Assembly (NCBI GenBank): GCA_019421365.1
Contig: JAHZFJ010000058.1
Span: 1-8,481, forward strand
Length of the DNA: 8,481 bases
Source of the DNA: Lachnospiraceae bacterium
Lineage (GTDB): Bacteria; Bacillota; Clostridia; Lachnospirales; Lachnospiraceae
Direction of reading: 5' to 3'
This document shows positions 1 to 6,336 of the stretch, piece by piece (positions within the stretch are counted from its first letter, which is position 1; every line of letters begins with the position of its first letter). The notes under the pieces are model-generated. The model did no database searches. It had not been told where the DNA came from and saw only the letters and a list, made by a program, of their open reading frames with translations. A program made the position numbers and the translations under genes.

Positions 1-290
1 ATTCACCATTTTTTATACAATAACCTGATCCTAAATACTTAACTTAATGACATTGACTTGACAAGGAGCATATCAATTTTTAGGTCTAATTTTGGGGAGC
101 CGGTTCAACAATCTAACGTATTTTTTATATAGAATCTTATACTCAATTAAATTTTTTGTATCCAAAAAGTGAGTAACTATTTTGTCTATATTTTTAGTTG
201 CTTTCTTTGTATTACTTAGGACTAATTATAAGGGAGAACATAGCATTACTTAATATACTTAATTAAATCTAGTCATATAACTTATTTACT
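1..290. other. AT-rich intergenic region, no supported gene
   Basis: This stretch lies downstream of immB in the direction of transcription. I read both strands and found no frame longer than about 30 codons with a ribosome-binding site. No strong GC-rich hairpin with a U-run follows the immB stop, so the transcription end of the immB unit is not evident. Positions 50-115 are slightly richer in G and C than the surrounding DNA and include a TTGACT/TTGACA pair (53-63), but no convincing -10 box at 16-18 bases. This could be a remnant of another element; I cannot identify it. Confidence 0.5.
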
Positions 291-836
291 TCAAAGTTTA
301 ATTTTCTTCTCCTGATACAAGATACCCTCTTCATTTATTTTATTATATTCTACTAATAGCTTATCCATGTTTCTAATTTGGTTTTCTTGATATCCACTAT
401 TTTTTAAATTTTTTATTACTAGTTCTAATAATTTTTTCCATTCTCCTCTAAATTCGTTAACTTTTAAACACACCTCAGAGTTTTTATTTAATATTTTTTC
501 TAAATCCCCTATTATTCCTCCCCACTCTGACTTTATTTTTATAGTTCCTTCATTCCATTGTAATTTCCAATCACACCTAAATGTATCCGGAAGCCATTGT
601 ATTTCCATTTTTCCCTTTTCTTTAGTTCTTATCATTAAGAGCATGTCTACAATATCATCTAACATATAGCTAATATCGTACTTATAAGATAATCGTATAG
701 GAATATAGTTCCACATTATTATAGCCCCCTCAGTTAGTAATGGAAAAATAGTCTCCATAGCATCTGCTAAACTTTCATCTGCATTATCATAGTTATTTAA
801 ACATATTGGTTTACTTACTTGTATAAAAAATTCCAT
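291..836 (-). CDS. putative immunity protein for the Rhs-B toxin tip (immB)
   Basis: This encodes a 181-residue soluble-looking protein with no signal peptide or membrane segment. I chose the ATG at 836 rather than an upstream ATG at 872. AGGAGG lies 7 bases before 836, while the longer reading would add 12 residues translated from the end of the toxin gene. The protein is rich in Trp and charged residues, with a central Trp-containing patch and a Lys/Glu-rich C-terminal half predicted to be helical. I do not recognise the family. The immunity call rests on position: it directly follows a polymorphic-toxin tip, only 11 bases after its stop, which is the standard place for the cognate immunity gene of Rhs/CDI-type toxins. 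By that model it would bind the Rhs-B tip in the cytoplasm and block it. It probably has no promoter of its own and is co-transcribed with Rhs-B. The immunity role is inferred; the coding call is strong. Confidence 0.8.
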   Translation of the reverse strand: MEFFIQVSKPICLNNYDNADESLADAMETIFPLLTEGAIIMWNYIPIRLSYKYDISYMLDDIVDMLLMIRTKEKGKMEIQWLPDTFRCDWKLQWNEGTIKIKSEWGGIIGDLEKILNKNSEVCLKVNEFRGEWKKLLELVIKNLKNSGYQENQIRNMDKLLVEYNKINEEGILYQEKKIKL

Positions 837-850
837 TCCTCTTCCTCCTA
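837..850 (-). promoter_or_regulatory. immB ribosome-binding site overlapping the Rhs-B stop codon
   Basis: On the minus strand the Rhs-B stop TAG (850-848) runs straight into AGGAGG (849-844), which is followed by seven purine-rich bases and then ATG at 836. The Shine-Dalgarno site therefore begins inside the toxin stop codon. This decides the immB start and suggests translational coupling, so that ribosomes finishing the toxin restart on the immunity gene. Confidence 0.8.
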
Positions 851-3800
851 AGGCATTGGATATCCATGCCATGTTCCTGTCCCGTTATTCCTAAGCCACA
901 TTAATGTGGCTTGTATTACTCTTCCGTCAGGCATATAGACTATAGATTTTGACCCTTTTGGCAACTTAAAATACCCGCTTTCTTTTGGTTTTAAAGAATT
1001 TGCCATTTTAGTTGCATAATCTATATCTTCTCTTGCCCATTGTCCTTGTGGTTTATTTTCAGCTTTTGCTCTTGCTTTTCCCTCTTTCCACCTAATGCCA
1101 TGTTTTTTACTACCTAAGACAGCTGCTTCAGGTTTAACAGCTTTTTCTCCAGATTTTTCTTCTTTTTTATTACCTTTAGATTTAGTTACCGTATTTGCTA
1201 ATTTAATACTAGGAGGTGCAATGGCTTCCCACTCAAGCTGTAATGCAAATTTCTGCTTGAATTTTTTTACTGTATAGGTAATTCCATCACATATTACTGT
1301 TTTAACGTTTTTTAATAATTCATTAGCTTTTCCTGAACTAAAATACTCACCTGTAACTTTCATTGATACCCCTGTGTAATACAATAATAAGATGACAAGC
1401 GCACCAAATCCTACTATTGCTTCTGCATAGTATCCACTCGAATCTACATACTTAACAGAATTATTCTTAACATACCCATACAAATTCAAACTAGCAGGAT
1501 CGTTCGCTTCACCCTTATAACCATCCTCACTCACAAACCGACCAATCCCCGCATCATAATACCTTGCCTTCGCATAATACAGCCCCGTACTTTCCTCATA
1601 CACATGTCCTGTATAAGCAAAGATATTACCGCCTGTACTTACCACTTCTGGATTAGCAATTACACCATATTCATCATACTCAATTGTAGCTTTTACCTTA
1701 CCCGTCGTATCAAGGATATCCGTTACACTATTCTTTTCATCAGTTCTATAATAGCTTATATTTCCAGATGTTTCAACACTGATTACTTCATCCGAGAAGG
1801 TAAAGATGGATGTCTTTCCACTTACGCTATCCTTTGCTATTATGATGTCATTATAAGAAGATTCTCCGTCTACCACATAGGTTGTATTGCTTGTTACACT
1901 ACCATTCAATTCAACCTTTGCATTAACGCGATTTCCTGCTCCATCATAAACATACTTAGTAGTTATAGTTTCTCTGTTTCCACTTCCACTAGTATTATCC
2001 TTATAGTTTACTACCTTAGACATCTTGTTGGTAGAATCAAAGACATAGGTCTGTTTTGTACTTCCGTTTTCTTCAACCTCTGCTACATTTCCTCGCTTAT
2101 CATAGTCATAGGTTGTAACTGTTGATCCTTGTGTAGTCTCTACTAACTGATTTAAGTTGTTATACGTATACTGAGTAGTTTCCTTTCCAGTCTCTTCTTT
2201 TACCGTTCTGTTGTTAAACTCATCGAATGCATAGGTTCTAGTACCATTCTTATCCGCTACGCTTGTTAATTGGTTTAACACATCATAGGTATAACGAGTG
2301 GTTTCCGTTGTTCCAGAAGAAACTTTAGTTTCTTTTGTTATGTTTCCGTTCTTATCGTATTCGTAAGTGTAGCTTTGCTTTGAAGCACCACTACTGGTTT
2401 CTTCTCTCTGTGTCAACCAACCGTTCTTATCATAGGTGTAAGTAGACTCTGCTCCATTTGGAAGGTTCTTGGTCTTCACTTGATTTAATGCATCGTATGT
2501 GTAGTTAGTAACTCCACTGTTCGTATCAGTTACCTTGGTTAGATTACCATTATTGTCATAAGTATAACTTACACTATCGCTTGTTGGGTACTTGATAGAC
2601 TTCTTCTGTCCTAACTTCGTCCAAGTGTATTCAATTGTTTGGTTATTACCATCGGTTACTTTGGTTACTTGTCCGTTAGCATCGTATTCGTAGGTAGTTG
2701 TACCGTTCCAATCAGTCATTGTCTTTACTTGATCGGTACTTGTATAGGTGTAACTTACGCTACGACTATCACTATACGTTATCTTCTTTTCATTGCCAAC
2801 CTTATCGTAAGTATACTTTGTAGTTGTTCCGTCTTTCTGAGCTTCCTTTGTAAGCTTTCCATCTGCATCGTAGGTATAGATTATACTTTCCCCTGTAGGA
2901 TCAGTTAACTTAGTTAAGTTTCCGTTCTTATCGTATTCATAGGTAGTTGTTTGATCCTTGTCAGAGCTCTTTCCTACTCGTGTTTGTTCTTTAAGATTTC
3001 CAAGCTTATCGTAACTGTATTTCGTTACATTACCAGTGTCAATGCCATCATTGACACTAGCATCCGTTACTTTAGTAAGATTACCAGACTTATTGTAATC
3101 ATACGAAGTCTTATTTCCTTTGGCATCTGTCTTAACAAGTACATTTCCTCTTGCATCATAGGCATACGTTATCTTAGAACCTAGGGCATCCACTTCTTCT
3201 ATCAATTGACTTGCTTTATCATATGTATAACTGATTACACCACCTAGCGCATCGGTTTTTTTGCTTAGATTTCCATTCTTGTCATATTCATAGGTTGTGA
3301 CATTACCATTGGCATCCGTTTCCTTGGATAATAAGCTACTAGAATTGTATTCGTTCTTGCTTACCTTACCTAGAGCATTGGTTATGCTGGTTTGGTTTCC
3401 AAGGGCATCATAGGTATAGCTTGTCTTGTAGCCTAGGGCATCGGTTTCCGATGTGGTATTACCACTTGCATCATATTCATATTGAATCATATTGCCTTCA
3501 GCATCTTTAATAGAAGTTACTTGATTCTCTTTATCATAGGTATAAGACGTACTATGTCCATTGGCATCGGTTGTCTTGGTGATGTTTCCATTCTTATCAT
3601 ACTTCCAAGTGGTCGCATTACCCTCTGCGTCGGTCTCCTTTGTTCTCCTACCTTCTGCGTCATATTCGTAGCTAATCTTATTGCCTTCTGCGTCAGTTGT
3701 ACTTTCAAGGAGCCCAACCTTATTGTAAGTGTCTTTCGTTACTTGTCCATTGGCATCCGTTGTACCTACTACATTGCCTAGTTTATCGTAGGTATACTTG

Positions 3801-4666
3801 GTTTCACCACCTTGTGCATCGGTTTCTTTTACCGTTCTTCCAAGGGCATCATATTCATAAGTGATTGTATTCTTAGTAGCATCAGTTTGTGTAATCACGC
3901 GATCTAACTTATCATAAGTATAGGTTGTTACATTGCCTAGCTCGTCTTTTTCTTGTAAGGTATTCCCGTTCTTATCATAAGTGTACGTAATCTTACCATC
4001 TAGAGCATCGGTTTCGCTTTCTACTCTACCGAATATATCATAAGCATAAGTAATGATTCCTCCATCTGGTGCCGTTACCTTTGACAGATTTCCCATCTTG
4101 TCATACTGATAGCTTTCTTTACCTGCTAATGCATTGGTTGTCTGGCTAAGATATCCCGTAGTCTTATCATATGCATAAGAAGTGATACTTCCATTCTTAT
4201 CAGTCTCTGTTAGAACTTGACCATCTTTGTTATAGGATGTCTTTGCCTCGTTCCCCAAGGCATCCGTAATCTTTGTAACATTACCATTCAAGGAATACGC
4301 GTATTTTGTTATACCACCATTAGCATCGGTATAGTTGGTCACTTGGTTAAGTACATCATAATCGTATGTTACGGTATTTCCTTCTCCATCCGTTATGGTC
4401 TCTATATTTCCTTTGCTATCGTAGGTTCTTGTTTCTGTACTTCCATCTGCTCTTGTTTCCTTCGTAAGATATCCTTTGGAATTATAGGTATACTTCGTTG
4501 TATTACCAGTGTCAATGCCACCATTGACACTAGCGTCTGTTACAGATGTAAGGTTTCCTTTACTATCATTGTCATACTTTGTTGTATTACCTAGGGCATC
4601 CGTTGTACTTGTGATTTGGCCTCTTTTATTATAAGTATTCGTTGTGGTATTCCCCATGGCATCCAC
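848..4666 (-). CDS. Rhs-B: YD-repeat Rhs protein with a C-terminal ribonuclease-like toxin tip, 5'-truncated
   Basis: This is a 1272-residue reading from the first in-frame ATG, but that ATG (MDAMGN) sits inside a YD repeat and has no ribosome-binding site. The frame is open further upstream, so the protein is really N-terminally incomplete. Residues 1 to about 640 are regular YD units of about 21 residues; up to about 1030 they are more varied. The conserved Rhs core with YYDAGIGRF follows, ending in VDSSGYY near 1080. In known Rhs proteins this shell forms a cage around the toxin. The 192-residue tip has a hydrophobic segment (about 1083-1100), a Lys/Glu-rich linker (about 1161-1180), then a compact domain from about 1187 with KKHGIRW, a central SIVYMPDGR and a final GTGTWHGYP. 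The conserved His, Arg, Lys and Trp pattern suggests a small RNase-type polymorphic toxin (BECR-like, possibly Ntox24-like); that label is from memory and tentative. The immB gene follows. With no secretion region or start it may be an orphan cassette rather than an expressed effector. Confidence 0.75.
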   Translation of the reverse strand: MDAMGNTTTNTYNKRGQITSTTDALGNTTKYDNDSKGNLTSVTDASVNGGIDTGNTTKYTYNSKGYLTKETRADGSTETRTYDSKGNIETITDGEGNTVTYDYDVLNQVTNYTDANGGITKYAYSLNGNVTKITDALGNEAKTSYNKDGQVLTETDKNGSITSYAYDKTTGYLSQTTNALAGKESYQYDKMGNLSKVTAPDGGIITYAYDIFGRVESETDALDGKITYTYDKNGNTLQEKDELGNVTTYTYDKLDRVITQTDATKNTITYEYDALGRTVKETDAQGGETKYTYDKLGNVVGTTDANGQVTKDTYNKVGLLESTTDAEGNKISYEYDAEGRRTKETDAEGNATTWKYDKNGNITKTTDANGHSTSYTYDKENQVTSIKDAEGNMIQYEYDASGNTTSETDALGYKTSYTYDALGNQTSITNALGKVSKNEYNSSSLLSKETDANGNVTTYEYDKNGNLSKKTDALGGVISYTYDKASQLIEEVDALGSKITYAYDARGNVLVKTDAKGNKTSYDYNKSGNLTKVTDASVNDGIDTGNVTKYSYDKLGNLKEQTRVGKSSDKDQTTTYEYDKNGNLTKLTDPTGESIIYTYDADGKLTKEAQKDGTTTKYTYDKVGNEKKITYSDSRSVSYTYTSTDQVKTMTDWNGTTTYEYDANGQVTKVTDGNNQTIEYTWTKLGQKKSIKYPTSDSVSYTYDNNGNLTKVTDTNSGVTNYTYDALNQVKTKNLPNGAESTYTYDKNGWLTQREETSSGASKQSYTYEYDKNGNITKETKVSSGTTETTRYTYDVLNQLTSVADKNGTRTYAFDEFNNRTVKEETGKETTQYTYNNLNQLVETTQGSTVTTYDYDKRGNVAEVEENGSTKQTYVFDSTNKMSKVVNYKDNTSGSGNRETITTKYVYDGAGNRVNAKVELNGSVTSNTTYVVDGESSYNDIIIAKDSVSGKTSIFTFSDEVISVETSGNISYYRTDEKNSVTDILDTTGKVKATIEYDEYGVIANPEVVSTGGNIFAYTGHVYEESTGLYYAKARYYDAGIGRFVSEDGYKGEANDPASLNLYGYVKNNSVKYVDSSGYYAEAIVGFGALVILLLYYTGVSMKVTGEYFSSGKANELLKNVKTVICDGITYTVKKFKQKFALQLEWEAIAPPSIKLANTVTKSKGNKKEEKSGEKAVKPEAAVLGSKKHGIRWKEGKARAKAENKPQGQWAREDIDYATKMANSLKPKESGYFKLPKGSKSIVYMPDGRVIQATLMWLRNNGTGTWHGYPMP
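1535..2860 (-). repeat. long direct repeat, copy in Rhs-B (conserved Rhs shell)
   Basis: This segment matches 7051-8373 in the same orientation. I aligned the two translations by eye over about 440 residues and saw roughly fifty differences, about fourteen of them in one short patch, plus one extra codon in this copy (1326 versus 1323 bases). The low-coordinate edge falls at the codons for the end of YYDAGIGRF, exactly where the toxin-specific sequences begin. The high-coordinate edge is where Rhs-A is cut off. The two copies are long and similar enough to support homologous recombination. Confidence 0.85.
3035..3058 (-). repeat. perfect 10-bp inverted repeat inside Rhs-B coding sequence (copy 1)
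   Basis: AGTGTCAATG (3035-3044), a four-base spacer CCAT, then CATTGACACT (3049-3058) form a perfect 10-bp inverted repeat. On the minus strand it encodes SVNDGIDT between two YD units. A second copy lies at 4508-4531. The DNA symmetry is seen directly; whether it forms a hairpin in the mRNA or marks a recombination point is unknown. Confidence 0.7.
4508..4531 (-). repeat. perfect 10-bp inverted repeat inside Rhs-B coding sequence (copy 2)
   Basis: AGTGTCAATG (4508-4517), spacer CCAC, then CATTGACACT (4522-4531). This has the same two arms as the copy at 3035-3058 with one spacer change, and it encodes SVNGGIDT. The two copies are 1473 bases (491 codons) apart and in the same reading frame. 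Both arms are preserved while the neighbouring repeats have drifted. Confidence 0.7.
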
Positions 4667-4921
4667 TACAGATGTGATATTTCCATTGTCATCATACGTA
4701 TATCCTGTAGAATTACCTGCCTTATCCGTACTTGAACCATAAGATTCTTTGGATTCTACTGGATACTGTGTATCTTCCTCTTCATTCGGATCTGGATCAA
4801 TAATCTGGGTATAGGATAATGGAATGCTACCATATGCCCAGCGGTCATCGATAAAGACAGCAATCTTTTTCCACTCTTCATAGGTTTTGCTTTCTGAATT
4901 TAAAGAAATTATTGTCCCATA
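4667..4921 (-). pseudogene. in-frame upstream remnant of Rhs-B, broken at its 5' end
   Basis: The Rhs-B frame stays open upstream of the ATG at 4666 until a TGA at 4924-4922. Its translation looks real: it includes KTYEEWKKIAVFIDDRWAYG, an acidic Pro-rich stretch (IIDPDPNEEED) and a YD unit with GYTYDDNGN leading directly into the next repeat. There is no ATG in this stretch and no ribosome-binding site. At its far end (about 4890-4921) the same bases are read in another frame by the decayed immA-like gene. Rhs-B has therefore lost its native 5' end and been joined to an older immunity-gene remnant. The join is somewhere near 4890-4915; I cannot fix it to the base. Confidence 0.65.
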
Positions 4922-5281
4922 TCAATTTTCCTTTAAATGCATTACAAAGTGAATTTCCATAGTAAGATGCCATTTCAATAAATAATTCCTTCATAGACTC
5001 ATATTCTTTATCTTGCTTTTTGTTAATTATCTGATATAGTTTTTCTATTCCCTCTGTTATTTTATTTATTGAAACTTGATACTCTTAATAAACTTTTCAC
5101 TTAAATTATCATGATGTTTGTATAGCATTCTAAACATATCTTTCGTTATTTTACTATTAGCCCCAATTCAAATGCTTAGTGCCTCCAATGTATCTAACCT
5201 ATATTCCAGAATGATTTTCAGAAACATAGTTAACACCTGTCTAAATGATTCCTTATCAGAAAAGTTCCAATAAGCATTGAA
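4878..5281 (-). pseudogene. decayed paralogue of immA (immunity pseudogene)
   Basis: Translating the minus strand in pieces recovers a protein that aligns with residues of about 81-206 of immA (5564-6316). The first piece includes SDKESFRQVL and LEYRLDTLEALSI, matching SDAQSFSQIL and IDYGLDELELLSI, and ends at an in-frame TGA (5170-5168). The frame continues with KITKDMFRMLYKHHDN, matching RPTKEMQKILYDNHEE. A one-base shift near 5075-5090 then moves it to the frame that reads KEYESMKELFIEMASYYGN, matching NYEEIRELLIEIAAYYGN. The last frame ends at TGA 4880-4878, after homology has faded at about 4905. The N-terminal third and the C-terminus are missing. This is a dead immunity gene, probably left by an earlier toxin cassette related to that of Rhs-A. 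Its toxin partner is not in the window. Confidence 0.8.
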
Positions 5282-5287
5282 CTACGA

Positions 5288-5321
5288 GACCACCCGATTT
5301 AATATCATAGGTATACGTAGT
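5288..5321 (-). pseudogene. tiny YD-repeat scrap (Rhs fragment)
   Basis: The minus strand reads TTYTYDIKSGG over 5321-5289, the signature of a YD repeat unit. It has a stop codon immediately upstream and the immA-like pseudogene immediately downstream. In all other copies here, an Rhs gene precedes an immunity gene, so this could be what is left of the Rhs gene that once stood in front of the pseudogene. It is only about ten residues, so chance or gene-conversion debris is possible. Confidence 0.4.
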
Positions 5322-5361
5322 TCAAAGTCAACACTTCTAGTCCTTAATTTTTATACTATAG

Positions 5362-5407
5362 TAAAAGACACATCACACTGTCATCGGACAATATAATGTA
5401 TCTTTTA
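5362..5407 (-). terminator. 46-base hairpin downstream of immA, probable terminator
   Basis: Bases 5362-5382 pair with 5387-5407 around the four-base loop 5383-5386. On the minus-strand RNA all 21 positions can pair if G-U wobbles are allowed (four of them); on the plus strand those positions become A-C mismatches, so the structure favours a minus-strand transcript. The stem ends in UAAAAGA/UCUUUUA, which supplies a short U-run at its 3' side. It lies 157 bases after the immA stop, with no gene between that I can support. A transcription terminator for the Rhs-A/immA unit is the simplest reading. The GC-poor stem and interrupted U-run leave other roles open, such as RNA stability. Confidence 0.55.
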
Positions 5408-5563
5408 TTAAAATTTTATTTAATTAGAGATTACCACAAATTCATAAATGAAGCAGGATATCTTTTTACAATGCGCGGAAGAATCCTTAACTTTTCACCG
5501 CCTTTCACCATTCTAAAAAATGTAGCCTATTGCATTAACTAAGTAAACTTTCATTCATTGCTA
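5408..5563. other. gene-poor segment between immA stop and hairpin, with a compositionally odd island
   Basis: No gene is supported here. The island at about 5431-5545 is less AT-rich and is open on both strands. The minus strand gives a 26-residue frame (5511-5431) with GGEKLRILPRIVKRYP. The plus strand gives a frame through MRGRILNFSPPFTILK that ends at TAA near 5542. Neither has a Shine-Dalgarno site at a useful distance. It looks like a fragment of something conserved or mobile, but I do not recognise it. Confidence 0.35.
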
Positions 5564-6316
5564 TTACAAAAATAATTCATCAAATGTTTCCTTAAGCCCA
5601 TTTTCAATATTAATATCTCTCCAATTAAATACTATCTGTTGTAATGGTAGACATTCGAGTTCTTCATCATTATGATGAAATATAATGGTGCAGATATCTA
5701 CATCCCATTTCCATTCTCCTTCAAACTGAAAGCAAATATGGTTTCCATAATAAGCTGCTATTTCAATTAGCAACTCTCTTATTTCTTCATAATTTTTATC
5801 CTTATTTTTTTTCAATATTGAAGAAATATCCTCTATCACTTGGTAAATATCCTCATTTTTCATATTATATGCTTTCATAAAACGACTACAATACTCCTCA
5901 TGATTATCATATAAAATCTTTTGCATTTCTTTTGTTGGTCTTATCAGCTTTTCTCTCGTAGGTATACTTAATAATTCTAATTCATCCAAACCATAGTCAA
6001 TTATTATTGGTGCAAATTCGTTAAGTATTTGACTAAATGATTGTGCATCTGAATACTCCCAAAAAAGTTTATTAAATTCCTGTTCCCACAATGGATAAAA
6101 AGATTTAATTTCCGACCTATCTCCCTTATCCATTGATGTATACAGCTCAACTCTCAATCCAGCACCGTATCTACTATCATATATGCATACGAATTGCTCT
6201 AGATTGTTATACTTTCTACTAAAAATCCATGAATTTGGTTCTTTTCCATAATACTTAAAACCATATGGTTTTAATTTTTTTCCTATAATTTCCTTTATTA
6301 ATTTTATTTTTACCAT
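5564..6316 (-). CDS. putative immunity protein for the Rhs-A nuclease tip (immA)
   Basis: This encodes a 250-residue protein with no signal peptide or membrane segment, expected in the cytoplasm. The ATG at 6316 is preceded by AAAGGA six bases upstream, and the gene starts 20 bases after the Rhs-A stop, so the two are almost certainly co-transcribed. The N-terminal part (KLKPYGFKYYGKEPNSWIFS, then FVCIYDSRYGAGLRVELY) reads as a beta-rich domain; the middle (about 120-190) is charged and helical; the last third is again beta-like with EGEWKWD. The N-terminus vaguely recalls the DUF4304 type of small protein, but I would not assign it. Its role as inhibitor of the PD-(D/E)XK tip is inferred from position behind a toxin and from the decayed paralogue at 4878-5281, which also sits beside Rhs sequence. 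It ends in TAA. Confidence 0.8.
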   Translation of the reverse strand: MVKIKLIKEIIGKKLKPYGFKYYGKEPNSWIFSRKYNNLEQFVCIYDSRYGAGLRVELYTSMDKGDRSEIKSFYPLWEQEFNKLFWEYSDAQSFSQILNEFAPIIIDYGLDELELLSIPTREKLIRPTKEMQKILYDNHEEYCSRFMKAYNMKNEDIYQVIEDISSILKKNKDKNYEEIRELLIEIAAYYGNHICFQFEGEWKWDVDICTIIFHHNDEELECLPLQQIVFNWRDINIENGLKETFDELFL

Positions 6317-6330
6317 TATATATCCTTTCT
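6317..6330 (-). promoter_or_regulatory. immA ribosome-binding site
   Basis: The minus strand reads AGAAAGGATATATA directly before the ATG at 6316, with AAAGGA at 6328-6323. It fixes the immA start and lies wholly in the 20-base gap after the Rhs-A stop (6339-6337). It does not overlap the toxin stop as the immB site does. Confidence 0.7.
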
Positions 6331-6336
6331 TTCTAA

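Larger units (their letters stand above)
2870..4740 (-). repeat. tandem YD-repeat array within Rhs-B
   Basis: The coding sequence here is a tandem array of roughly 63-base units. Each encodes variants of a Thr-Tyr-x-Tyr-Asp, Gly-Asn, Thr, Thr-Asp-Ala, Gly-Asn pattern. On the plus strand this appears as repeated words such as 'gcatcggtt' and 'ttatcataggtat'. The repeats are diverged rather than identical, as expected for a beta-strand Rhs cage that is old and under selection. A longer unit with DASVN(G/D)GIDTGN recurs at 4508 and 3035, exactly 491 codons apart, which hints at an internal duplication of a large block. Confidence 0.8.

Noticed and set aside
53..90. A plus-strand promoter from TTGACT/TTGACA
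   Set aside because: No reasonable -10 box lies 16-18 bases away and no plus-strand gene follows.
837..872. A longer immB starting at the ATG at 872
   Set aside because: It overlaps the toxin 3' end, lacks its own ribosome-binding site, and the ATG at 836 has a strong one.
1095..1277. Plus-strand open frame of 60 codons opposite the Rhs-B tip
   Set aside because: It lies antisense to a well-supported toxin gene, has no ribosome-binding site and low-complexity composition typical of a shadow frame.
3517..3717. Minus-strand 66-codon frame inside Rhs-B in another phase
   Set aside because: It is an out-of-frame reading of the YD array, with repeated peptides that follow the repeat unit and no start signal.
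1604..4594. Several plus-strand open frames rich in Ile, Cys, Ser and Tyr opposite the YD repeats
   Set aside because: They are the reverse reading of the tandem YD repeats and recur with the repeat period, so they are shadows rather than membrane proteins.
2870..4740. The regular repeats as a possible CRISPR array
   Set aside because: The units are fully coding, in frame, and variable throughout, with no constant repeat alternating with unique spacers.
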